DNA of 12,604 bases from an uncultured Flavobacteriales bacterium (GTDB lineage: Bacteria; Bacteroidota; Bacteroidia; Flavobacteriales_D; Crocinitomicaceae), in assembly GCA_903899795.1 (NCBI GenBank), contig CAIUKX010000365.1, positions 1 to 12,604 on the forward strand, in the 5' to 3' direction. The translations under genes and the position numbers were made by a program. Below are positions 1 through 8,400 of the stretch, one piece after another (within the stretch, counting starts at the first letter, position 1; every line of letters starts with the position of its first letter). The notes under the pieces were generated by a model. The model was not told the origin of the DNA. It saw only the letters and a list, made by a program, of their open reading frames with translations, and searched no databases.

Positions 1-62
1 GGTTCTATTTACTATATCTCAAAGAACTATACCGCAAATAATCCACAATAGGGATAGGTGCG

Positions 63-98
63 TTGATTATTGATGGAAGAATTGATAATCAAACATCC
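63..98. repeat. Hairpin with adjoining intergenic repeat in the 5' non-coding region
   Basis: Positions 63-74 and 81-92 pair as a 12-bp stem (8 perfect outer pairs, two G-T wobbles, two inner pairs) around a 6-nt loop GGAAGA. The right arm runs into AATCAAACATCC (87-98), a 12-mer that recurs exactly at 9111-9122. No T-run follows on either strand, so it is not a textbook intrinsic terminator, although it could end a transcript entering from the left. Apart from this and the promoter candidate at 184-191, I see nothing in 1-239: no convincing reading frame and no tRNA-like fold. Confidence 0.4.
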
Positions 99-183
99 AA
101 GTTATTATGCTACCTAAACTCAACCAATCCATAATCCAACAAAATCTTTCGGGTTAAAATCCTTTTTTATCAAAGAATTAAAA

Positions 184-191
184 TAAATTTG
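184..191 (+). promoter_or_regulatory. Candidate -7 box for the porW-bactofilin unit
   Basis: TAAATTTG matches the Bacteroidota sigma-ABfr -7 consensus TAnnTTTG exactly. There is no TTTG at the expected 19-21 nt upstream; only a T-run at 163-168 lies near, giving a 17-nt spacer if used. The predicted transcription start would be near 198, leaving about 40 nt of leader before the ATG at 240. In AT-rich DNA an isolated 8-mer of this kind can occur by chance. Confidence 0.42.
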
Positions 192-239
192 TTATTTCGG
201 AGTTAAATTCAAGGATTGGGTATTCGCAGAACAAACAAA

Positions 240-2921
240 ATGAATAAGATTTATCGTTACATTTTCTTAGTATCAGTTGTGATCTTCACTGTTTTGGCCT
301 GCTCTACGGAAAAAAACACAGTAATCAATCGAACTTATCACGGAGTTACTGCACACTATAACGGTTATTTCAATGCGAACGAATTAATCAAACTCTCGAT
401 AAACGGCTACCGTTCTTCTTTAAAAGAAAATTATTACAATATTTTACCGATCGATCCTGTACCTGACGAAAAAGAGGTACTTGCGATGTATTCTCCTATT
501 GATACAGCAATTTCAAAGTGTACAAAAGTGATCCAAAATCACAGTATGCCAAGTAACGATCGCCCGGCAAAGAAGAAGGTGGAACACAATCCCTGGATCG
601 ATGAAAACTGGACAACAATTGGTATCGCTGATTTTTACAGAAGGGATTATGACGGAGCCATGAAGAATTTTGAGTACATCAAAAAATTCTACAAAAATGA
701 TCCAACCTTATACATTGCTGATCTATGGATGGCGAAAATCAACATTTCGAACGGTAATTACACGGATGCGAAATTCAACCTCGATAACATCGATGAGGCC
801 ATCGCTCAAGAGGAAAAACTGAAGGAGGAAAATAAAGGAAAGTTCATCTCGAAACTCTTCAAAAAGAAAAAAGAAAAAGGAAAGAAGGAAGAAAAGTTTG
901 TTAAGGTTCCCAAAAAAATTCGTTTTGATGTCGAAAAGACAAAGGCCAATTTAGCGCTGAAAAAAAACGACAAAACAGAAGCCATCAAATGCCTTGAAGC
1001 TTCTTTGAAATTTGTAAAAAAACAAACTGATAAAGCCAGAGTCAATTTTATCCTGGCTCAATTGTATGAATCTACGAATCAAAATGCTTTGGCAAAAGAA
1101 CGCTACACCAAAGTAATGAAATACAACGCTCCTTATGAAATGATTTTCACAGCGAAGATCAAGCGTGCTTTCATGGGAGGAGACGACAAACTTCAAAAGG
1201 AATTGCTGAAAATGCTTCGTGACATGAAGAATTCGGAGTTCAAAGATCAGATTTATTACGCCTTGGCTGATATGGAAATTCAAAAAGGAAATACCCCTAA
1301 AGCGAAGGAATACCTGACAGAATCTGCTTTTTATTCTACCACTAATACACGCCAAAAAGGTATGGCTTACGAAAAGTTGGGGAATTTGAGTTTTTCAGAA
1401 CGTAATTATGTTGTAGCCCAAAAATACTATGATTCTTGCGCAACAATCATCAATGATCAATATCCAAATGCTGAAGGAGTTAAAAACAAAGCAATTAAAT
1501 TGTCCGATTTGGTAAAAGCTGTTGAGGCTGCCGAGTTTGAAGACAGTATCCTTCGAATTGCTAAGCTTTCAGAAAGCGATCGCGAAGAATTTGTCAAAAA
1601 TGTGATCAAAAAAATCAAAAAAGACGAAGAACACCGCAAAAAAATGGAAGCGGAACGCCTGAGAGAATTACAGGATAACCAAAAAGAGCAAGGAGCAGAT
1701 CCGATCAATGGTAACAAGTGGTACTGGAACAATCCAAAAACAAGAAAAGAAGGTTTTGACGAGTTCAAACGTTTATGGGGAACAAGAGTCAACGAAGACA
1801 ATTGGAGAAGAAGTGAAAAACCACTGGTAGCTGCTTTTGTGGAAGATCAAGGAGATTCGACTTCTGCTTCAGCGCCAAAAGATAAAGATACAGTTGTAAA
1901 ACCAGTTGTCGATACTTTAACGGTTGAGAATTTAATGAAGGATATTCCTCTGACAGATTCTGCTGTTGCTGTTGCGAAAGAAAAACTAGTAACTGCTTTA
2001 TATGATGCTGGTGTGATTTACAAGGAACAATTGCTTGAAAACGGGATGGCGATCAAACAATTTTCAGCAGTATTGGAGCGAAAATATGAGACGGATTACA
2101 ACTTATTATCTTCCTACCAATTATATCGTATGTACAACGAATCGGATAAATCGCTTGCTTCGGTTCAGCGGGATTATATTCTGAACATTTACCCTAATTC
2201 CGATTACGCGAATTATTTACGAGATCCAGATTATTTTATCAAAAAGAAAGAACGGGATGCACTTGCTGAACAAGAATATTTAACCATTTTGGATCGTTAC
2301 AACCGTGGTTTATATGCTCCGGTGATCTCGAAAGCTGAACATGTCATCAGCGAAGAGAAGGACAATATTTACCGTTCAAAATATATGCTTCTCAAAGCTT
2401 TGAGCATGGGGCAAACTACAGACAACAAACAGGAATTAGTTCCGGTTCTGGAACAGGTAGTCAAAGAATATCCAAAAACTCCTGAGGAAGCTCGTGCAAT
2501 TGAATTGTTGAATATTATTAAGAATGGGATCTCAACAAACACTCCTGCTGACTTTTCTTCCAAATCCATTTATCAATACGATGATAAAGCCGCGCTATAT
2601 GTTATGATTTTCCTAGATAAAGATGTTTCTTCCAATACCGAAAAAACGAAAGTTTCCGATTTCAACCGTGAATTTTTCAGCCGGTCAAATCTCAAAATCA
2701 GTTCAAAAATATACGGCGATAATCAAAGTGTAATTTTGCTGGAGGAATTCGAAAGTGACTTAAAAGCAATTGAATATGTCCGCCGATTTAAAGAAACTCG
2801 AAAACATTTATTAGATTTGCAAAAGGCTAAAATTATTATAATTACGAGAGATAATTTGAAAATCTTGTTTGAAACCAAAAAACTGCAAGAATATGAAGAT
2901 TTCGCTCTGGAATACTATTGA
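240..2921 (+). CDS. porW: PorW/SprE-type type IX secretion system TPR lipoprotein
   Basis: This is a large lipoprotein of the type IX secretion (Por) system; the F. johnsoniae homologue SprE is needed for secretion and gliding, and P. gingivalis PorW is thought to link the PorK/PorN ring to the translocon. The frame opens at a TTG (216), but the ATG at 240 gives 893 aa with a clean lipoprotein signal: basic MNKIYR, hydrophobic stretch, then VLA-Cys21. It was chosen for that reason. Family signs include the segment TYHGVTAHYNGYFNANE (residues 32-48) just after the lipid anchor and a W/N/P-rich block at about 494-525 containing WYWNNP, RLWGTR and DNWRRS. TPR-like helical pairs are visible at about 123-155, 267-298, 335-365 and 373-407. 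A very lysine-rich insert occupies about 190-226. The length fits the family (roughly 870 aa). It probably heads an operon with the bactofilin gene 3 nt downstream. Confidence 0.88.
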   Translation: MNKIYRYIFLVSVVIFTVLACSTEKNTVINRTYHGVTAHYNGYFNANELIKLSINGYRSSLKENYYNILPIDPVPDEKEVLAMYSPIDTAISKCTKVIQNHSMPSNDRPAKKKVEHNPWIDENWTTIGIADFYRRDYDGAMKNFEYIKKFYKNDPTLYIADLWMAKINISNGNYTDAKFNLDNIDEAIAQEEKLKEENKGKFISKLFKKKKEKGKKEEKFVKVPKKIRFDVEKTKANLALKKNDKTEAIKCLEASLKFVKKQTDKARVNFILAQLYESTNQNALAKERYTKVMKYNAPYEMIFTAKIKRAFMGGDDKLQKELLKMLRDMKNSEFKDQIYYALADMEIQKGNTPKAKEYLTESAFYSTTNTRQKGMAYEKLGNLSFSERNYVVAQKYYDSCATIINDQYPNAEGVKNKAIKLSDLVKAVEAAEFEDSILRIAKLSESDREEFVKNVIKKIKKDEEHRKKMEAERLRELQDNQKEQGADPINGNKWYWNNPKTRKEGFDEFKRLWGTRVNEDNWRRSEKPLVAAFVEDQGDSTSASAPKDKDTVVKPVVDTLTVENLMKDIPLTDSAVAVAKEKLVTALYDAGVIYKEQLLENGMAIKQFSAVLERKYETDYNLLSSYQLYRMYNESDKSLASVQRDYILNIYPNSDYANYLRDPDYFIKKKERDALAEQEYLTILDRYNRGLYAPVISKAEHVISEEKDNIYRSKYMLLKALSMGQTTDNKQELVPVLEQVVKEYPKTPEEARAIELLNIIKNGISTNTPADFSSKSIYQYDDKAALYVMIFLDKDVSSNTEKTKVSDFNREFFSRSNLKISSKIYGDNQSVILLEEFESDLKAIEYVRRFKETRKHLLDLQKAKIIIITRDNLKILFETKKLQEYEDFALEYY

Positions 2922-2924
2922 GCT

Positions 2925-3344
2925 ATGCTAAAACGAAAAGAAAAACCGCAATTCGAAAGTCCGGATCGATTGAACAGATTAGTAGAAGGAACAAAAATCA
3001 TTGGAGATTTGATGACGGATTCCAATCTTCGAATCGATGGTGAGATTGTAGGAAATGTATTTTCACGCTCAAAAGTAGTCATTGGCGAAACCGGAACTAT
3101 CTTCGGAAACATCAGTTGTCAGGAAGCCGACATCGAAGGAACCATCGAAGGATCACTGGAAATTGAAGGTTTACTCATTCTCCGCGAAAAATCAAAAATC
3201 ATCGGTGATATTACCACGGCCCGCCTTCACATTGAGGAGGGAGCTATCTTCTTAGGATCTTGTCAAATGACAGGTTATGAAGCAACGAAAGCACAAGCAC
3301 ATTTAGTGGCTTCTGAAGAGAACTCGGAGGAGAGTGATGATTAA
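2925..3344 (+). CDS. Bactofilin (polymer-forming cytoskeletal protein)
   Basis: Bactofilins are small proteins that polymerise without nucleotide into filaments through a right-handed beta-helix, and act as scaffolds for cell-shape, polarity or envelope machines on the cytoplasmic face of the membrane. The 139-aa product has a short basic tail (MLKRKEK), then a core of about residues 20-115 made of repeating short beta-strands with G/I/V/E periodicity (GTKIIGDL, LRIDGEIVGNV, GTIFGNI, GTIEGSL, SKIIGDI). This is the DUF583 signature. The C-terminus is acidic and probably disordered (EENSEESDD). There is no signal peptide or transmembrane helix. The ATG lies 3 nt after the porW stop, so co-transcription is likely. 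From memory, a bactofilin next to sprE/porW recurs in Flavobacteriia. Its stop is 7 nt from the convergent hflX stop, with no terminator hairpin visible between them. Confidence 0.9.
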   Translation: MLKRKEKPQFESPDRLNRLVEGTKIIGDLMTDSNLRIDGEIVGNVFSRSKVVIGETGTIFGNISCQEADIEGTIEGSLEIEGLLILREKSKIIGDITTARLHIEEGAIFLGSCQMTGYEATKAQAHLVASEENSEESDD

Positions 3345-3351
3345 AAATTTC

Positions 3352-4551
3352 TTAAAACAAAAAGTTATTATACGGATAGCGAACTTTAAAAATTCGTTTC
3401 ACTTCTTCGTAGACAACCTGTTTCAATTCCTCGATGTTTTCTTTTTCCTGTGCAGAAACAAAGACACACAACTGACCATTTAATTTGGACATCCAGGTTT
3501 TTTTCAGTTCTTCCAATGAATAATTTTCTCTGGTTTTCGGTGATGGATCATCGGGATCTTTTTCAACATATTTATAGGCATCGATCTTATTAAAGACCAA
3601 GATTGTCGGTTTTTCTGTCTTGTCGATCTGAGCCAGCGTTTCATTCACAACGTTGTAATGATCTTCGAAATTCGGGTGTGAAATATCTAAAATATGTACC
3701 AGTAAATCTGCTTCTCTCACCTCGTCCAAAGTCGATTTGAAAGATTCAACCAATTGATGGGGTAGTTTACGAATGAAACCAACCGTATCGGTCAATAAAA
3801 ACGGCAGATTGTCTATCACGACTTTTCGAACTGTCGTATCAAGTGTTGCAAACAATTTATTTTCTGCAAAAACCTCTGATTTACTTAGCAAGTTCATCAT
3901 GGTACTTTTTCCGACATTCGTGTATCCTACCAAAGCAACACGAACCAGCTGTCCCCTGTTTCCACGCTGAACAGATGTTTGTTTGTCAATATCTTTCAGG
4001 CGTTCTTTCAGCAGGGAAATCTTGTAGTTGATGATTCTTCGATCGGTTTCGATTTGAGTTTCCCCAGGTCCACGCATCCCAATCCCTCCTTTTTGACGTT
4101 CCAAATGCGTCCAAAGGTTTGTTAAACGAGGCAGTAAATATTGCAATTGAGCCAGTTCGACTTGTGTCTTCGCACTTGAAGTTCGGGCGCGACTGGCAAA
4201 GATGTCCAAAATCAAATTGTTTCGATCCAGTACTTTGATCTGAAGAATGGTTTCTATATTTCTCAATTGAGAAGGTGATAGTTCGTCGTCGAAAATGGCC
4301 AAATCAATATTATTATCACGAACGTATTCCCTGATTTCTTCGATTTTTCCCGTTCCTACAAAGGTTTTAGAATTTTCAGCCTGCATCTTTTGCAAGAATA
4401 CTTTTTGAGTAATCGCCCCGGCTGTTTCGGCCAGAAAACGAAGTTCCTCAATGTATTCATTCGCTAAGTCTTCCGTTAATTTTTGAGTAATAATACCCAC
4501 TAGGACACATCTCTCCTCAACCGCATCCACCAATACGTGTCCTTCTTCCAT
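3352..4551 (-). CDS. hflX: GTPase HflX
   Basis: HflX is a ribosome-associated GTPase that binds 50S subunits and splits stalled or stressed 70S ribosomes. All landmarks are present in 399 aa: an N-terminal HflX domain with FVGTGKIEEI (64-73) and FDDELSPSQ (87-95), the family-specific GMRGPGETQIETDRR (158-172), G1 GYTNVGKST (209-217), G2 around DTT (238-240), G3 DTVGFI (255-260), G4 NKID (321-324) and G5 SAQE (366-369). The catalytic and nucleotide-binding residues appear intact. The length is near the usual figure (E. coli about 426). Its ATG overlaps the stop of the upstream cytochrome c gene by one base (TAATG), a classic arrangement for translational coupling. It is the last gene of a three-gene minus-strand unit and has no evident promoter of its own. 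Confidence 0.96.
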   Translation of the reverse strand: MEEGHVLVDAVEERCVLVGIITQKLTEDLANEYIEELRFLAETAGAITQKVFLQKMQAENSKTFVGTGKIEEIREYVRDNNIDLAIFDDELSPSQLRNIETILQIKVLDRNNLILDIFASRARTSSAKTQVELAQLQYLLPRLTNLWTHLERQKGGIGMRGPGETQIETDRRIINYKISLLKERLKDIDKQTSVQRGNRGQLVRVALVGYTNVGKSTMMNLLSKSEVFAENKLFATLDTTVRKVVIDNLPFLLTDTVGFIRKLPHQLVESFKSTLDEVREADLLVHILDISHPNFEDHYNVVNETLAQIDKTEKPTILVFNKIDAYKYVEKDPDDPSPKTRENYSLEELKKTWMSKLNGQLCVFVSAQEKENIEELKQVVYEEVKRIFKVRYPYNNFLF

Positions 4552-4895
4552 TATTTTCTCAATGATTTAATATAAATCAATATTTGTTCGTGCTGTTCAT
4601 TCGGAATAATTTCTTTGAAAGCAGGCATGGCATTTTTACCATTCATGACGTTTTCAAGAATCTCCTTATCCGATAATTTACTCACTGATAAATCCTTTGC
4701 TCCAGACATTCCTAACTTTCCATCGTCACCGTGACAAGAAGCACAGCGCATGGTAAAAACAGCTTTCGCATCATCGATTGAGAAAGGCTTATTTTCATCA
4801 GACATGGTCTCCTCAACTTTTTCAGAAGAAGAGCCACAGCTTGCCAAAAGCAGAACTGAAGCTAAAAAACCCGAAGTAATTATTCTTAGAACCAT
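4551..4895 (-). CDS. Lipoprotein c-type cytochrome (monohaem)
   Basis: This small class I cytochrome c would carry electrons in the periplasm, tethered to a membrane by a lipid. The frame can be extended to 4970, but that stretch only shadows the upstream gene. Starting at the ATG at 4895 gives 114 aa with a clear lipoprotein signal (MVLRIITSGF, then LLAS-Cys20), and I chose it on that basis. The haem-binding motif CASCH is at residues 51-55. The likely axial methionine is Met90 in NAMPAF, the usual spacing for the compact cbb3-type/Cytochrome_CBB3 fold. A short Ser/Glu-rich linker (21-36) separates anchor and domain. The start overlaps the end of the upstream membrane-protein gene by 10 nt, and the stop overlaps the hflX start by 1 nt. 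Its electron partner is unknown; the four-helix protein upstream is the obvious candidate. Confidence 0.85.
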   Translation of the reverse strand: MVLRIITSGFLASVLLLASCGSSSEKVEETMSDENKPFSIDDAKAVFTMRCASCHGDDGKLGMSGAKDLSVSKLSDKEILENVMNGKNAMPAFKEIIPNEQHEQILIYIKSLRK

Positions 4896-5326
4896 GTTGT
4901 AATTCCTAATGCAGTTCTGAAAGGCCAAGGAATAGCCAACAAAATAATCAATAAAGCTATAGTATACCAAACAACGATTTTCTTGTGTTTAACCAAAGCA
5001 TCGGTTGCTTTTTCCGCTTTTTTCCGGCCGATTGTAATCAACACAATCGCTATCACCATCATTAAGAAATGTTCCATTCCGAAAAAACGGTACATCGGTT
5101 GCTTCATCCAACCTGCTGTAAACTGAACTTTCGGTGATTGAAAATACATAATCAAACCGATCAACAACTGTGTATGCATGGTGATCATCGCAAACAAATT
5201 GATCATTTTGTCTTTCTTCTCGTAAGTCCCTCTTTTCTTTCCGCCAATTGCGTTAAAAATTGCTACGAGGATTAAGATCAAGGCAATCCATCGCAGTCCT
5301 GAATGTATGTGTATAAGTGCGCTCAT
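4886..5326 (-). CDS. Four-helix membrane protein, putative b-type cytochrome
   Basis: The 146-aa integral membrane protein has four predicted helices at about residues 11-28, 43-62, 83-100 and 116-134, separated by basic loops (KKRGTYEKKDK, GRKKAEK). Histidines lie at or near each helix: His6 and His8 (IHIHSGLRW), His51 (MHTQ), His86 (MEHF) and His114 (VKHKK). That pattern suits two bis-histidine b-haem ligand sets, though haem binding is inferred. Relatives in Bacteroidota are often labelled 'cytochrome B', and I recall some being mislabelled as ribosomal protein L27. The frame can be opened at a TTG at 5347, but that codon overlaps a -7 promoter box (5345-5352), so the ATG at 5326 is preferred. 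It is first in a unit with a lipoprotein cytochrome c (10-nt overlap) and hflX, which suggests a small quinol/cytochrome c redox pair. Confidence 0.68.
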   Translation of the reverse strand: MSALIHIHSGLRWIALILILVAIFNAIGGKKRGTYEKKDKMINLFAMITMHTQLLIGLIMYFQSPKVQFTAGWMKQPMYRFFGMEHFLMMVIAIVLITIGRKKAEKATDALVKHKKIVVWYTIALLIILLAIPWPFRTALGITTWF

Positions 5327-5344
5327 AATTTTCAAATTTTGAGA

Positions 5345-5352
5345 CAAAAATA
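5345..5352 (-). promoter_or_regulatory. Candidate -7 box for the cytochrome b-like/cytochrome c/hflX unit
   Basis: On the minus strand this reads TATTTTTG, an exact TAnnTTTG match. Transcription would start near 5338, giving a leader of roughly 12 nt before the ATG at 5326. No good TTTG lies 19-21 nt upstream (only CTCG-like sequence near 5373-5380), so the -33 element is weak. The box covers the alternative TTG start at 5347, which argues against that start. Confidence 0.5.
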
Positions 5353-5441
5353 ACTAAAAACCCCAATTGATCTTCGAGAAATAGTAAACATTTAATTGCT
5401 TTTCATTAATTTCACGACTTCATCTACGAACATTACAAACT

Positions 5442-8400
5442 ATGAAGTACCTGTTTCTCGTAATATTACTCATTTCTGTCCCTGTTTTCGGGCAAGAATT
5501 GGCACCACAAAATGGTTTAAAACCTTCAATTTCCACCTACTATCTACTGGAAAATGCAACCATTATTGTTTCACCCACGAAAACAATCAAAAATGGTTCT
5601 ATCCTTATTAAGAATAACGAGATCGTTGAAGTCGGAACTTCTGTAAATGCCCCGGCTGAAGCTGTAGAAATCGATTATACGGGAAAAGTAATCATCCCTT
5701 CTTTCATCGAAACATACAGTAAAATCGGGATGCCTGAAATTCAACCACAGGATCGTTCAAATCGTGAACAAGCCGAAAGCGGAAAAAATGGAGCATATTA
5801 TTGGAACAAGAGTATTCATCCTGAAACCGAAGCGAGTTTGTTGTATACAATCAATGAAAAAGCGAATGAAGAACTGATCAAAATGGGTTTTGGACTGGCA
5901 ATTACACACGTACAAGACGGACTCGCACGAGGAAACGGAGCCTTGGTTTCTCTGGGATTTTCGAATCCAAACAAACAAATGATCAACCCTTCGATAGCGA
6001 GTTTTTATTCCTTCAAAGCCGGATCATCACGATCATCATATCCGTCTTCATTGATGGGAAGCATTGCTTTGCTTCGTCAAACATTCTACGACTTGCAATG
6101 GTATTCAACAGCAACCCAGAAAGAATCGAATATTTCCCTGAACGCACTTCAAAAACAAGTGCTGCATCCTATGATCTTTTCGACGGAAGATAAATGGGAA
6201 ATTTTCAGAGCAACAAAAATCGGAGATGAATTCAATTATCCTTTCATCCTTCTTGGTTCAGGTAATGAATACGGAGCGATGAAACAATTGAAAAATTTGA
6301 AAAACGCATTGATCCTGCCGATTAACTTTCCGGAGGCTTACGAGGTAAAAGATCCTTACATGACAAAAGAAATCCCATTGTCGGAATTGAAACATTGGGA
6401 ATTAGCTCCGTCCAATCCGTATTTATTGAAAAGCAACAACATCCCTTTCTCCATCTCTTCAACAGGACAAAAAACGGCAGAGGCTTTTTGGAAAAATCTG
6501 CATAAAGCAATGGAAAGAGGTCTAACCGCAGCTGATGCACTCAACGCACTGACATTGGAACCTGCTAAATTATTGAAAATTGAGAAAGAATTCGGAACGA
6601 TTGAAAAAGGTAAAAAAGCAAGTTTCACCGTTTACGATAAAAATCCATTTGAGGAAGAAGCGAAAGTAATGGAGGCTTGGCTTTTGGGTGATCAAAAAAT
6701 CTTTGAAGTCGCAGTTGCACAAGATATTCGTGGAAAATACAACGTACTAATCGAAGGAAAACAATATCCGTTGGAAATTACAGGATCACTTGATCGTTTA
6801 ACCGGAAAAATTCAAGCCCTTAAACAAGGAACGGATGCAAAAACCGGACTGGCAAAAACAGATACACTGACTCCTGCTGCTTCTATCCAATTGATTGGAA
6901 ATGATGTTACGATCCAGTTTAATTTAGATGACGATAATTGGAAAGGAAGTGTCAACCTGCACGGACAATCCAACAGCAAGCTAGGTATTTTCGAAGGTGA
7001 CGGAACTATCCCAACTGGTAAATGGATCAAATGGTCGGCGATTAAAAATTCAAAACCTGAAACAGCTGCTGCCGAACCCAATAAACTGAAAGTAGACACC
7101 GATTTCAAACCGAAAATCTGGTATCCGAATATGGCTTACGGCCTCGACTCACTTCCAGGGAAACAAACCATTGTTATCCGCAATGCTACAGTCTGGACGA
7201 ATGAAAAAGATGGGATTCTAAAAAATGCCTCTGTACTCATTGAAAATGGTAAAATCGCTTATGTGGGCACAGGTACATTCGCTGTTCCAGCAGGTGCTCT
7301 TGAGATTGATGCCGAAGGAAAACACCTTACATCAGGAATCATTGATGAACATTCGCATATTGCTATTTCCAGAGGTGTAAACGAAGGTGGTCAATCCATC
7401 ACTTCTGAAGTTAGAATCGGAGATGTTGTTACTCCGGATGACATCACGATATACCGACAATTGGCAGGAGGAGTTACAGCGGCTCAATTGCTGCACGGTT
7501 CAGCCAACACTATCGGCGGACAATCGGCTTTGATCAAATTGAAATGGGGATATTCACCCGAAGAGATGTTGATTCCAAATGCTCCGAAATTCATTAAATG
7601 TGCACTGGGTGAAAATGTGAAACAATCCAATTACGGTAATGGAACACGTTTTCCACAAACAAGAATGGGAGTCGAACAAGTATTTTACGATGGCTTTTCC
7701 CGTGCGAAATTGTATCAAAACGATTGGAATACATTCAAACAAAATGTGAAACACGGAGCACATCCACCGAGAAAAGACCTTGAATTGGAAGCACTCAGTG
7801 AAATTTTAAACGGTGAGCGATTCATTACTTGTCACTCTTACGTTCAGTCCGAAGTCAATATGTTGATGCATGTCGCGGATTCGATGGGATTCAAAGTAAA
7901 CACATTCACACACATTTTGGAAGGATACAAAGTGGCAGATAAAATGGCTCAGCACGGTGTTGGTGGTTCAACTTTTGCAGACTGGTGGGCTTACAAATAC
8001 GAAGTAAATGATGCAATTCCTTACAATGCAAAATTAATGTCCGATCAAGGAGTAGTAGTAGCCATCAATTCTGATGATGCCGAAATGGGAAGAAGATTGA
8101 ATCAGGAAGCTGCAAAAACTGTGAAATATGGTGGAATGTCCGAAGAAGAAGCTTGGAAATTTGTGACCCTTAATCCGGCAAAATTGCTTCACTTGGATAG
8201 TCGAATGGGGAGTATAAAAGTTGGGAAAGATGCAGATGTTGTTCTATGGACGACAAATCCATTGAGCATTGAAGCAAAAGTTCAGGTGACCATCGTTGAC
8301 GGAGAAATTTTATATGACCATCAACAAGATGCACAGCTTCAAATCAAAAACCAAGAAGAAAAAGCACGGATCGTTACTAAAATGTTGGAATCAAATGACA

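Noticed and set aside
216..239. TTG start for the porW-like gene
   Set aside because: It would add eight polar/basic residues before a normal-length lipoprotein signal; the ATG at 240 gives a standard 20-residue signal and Cys21.
951..1801. Minus-strand open frames within the porW-like gene
   Set aside because: They are Phe/Ser/Leu-rich antisense shadows of Lys/Glu-rich coding sequence, with no promoter or family signature.
3342..3354. Bidirectional terminator between bactofilin and hflX
   Set aside because: Only 7 nt separate the two stop codons, and the A/T-rich sequence forms no stem of useful length.
4896..4970. Longer start for the cytochrome c gene (25 extra residues)
   Set aside because: The extension lies wholly inside the membrane-protein gene, would place a hydrophilic/aromatic stretch before the lipoprotein signal, and destroys the N-terminal position of the signal peptide.
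5407..5414. TAATTTCA as a -7 box for the amidohydrolase gene
   Set aside because: It matches TAnnTTTG at only 6 of 8 positions and has no -33 element at the right distance, so I did not annotate a promoter there.
5396..5611. Small plus-strand frame overlapping the start of the amidohydrolase gene
   Set aside because: It is an out-of-frame shadow of the signal-peptide region with no recognisable features.
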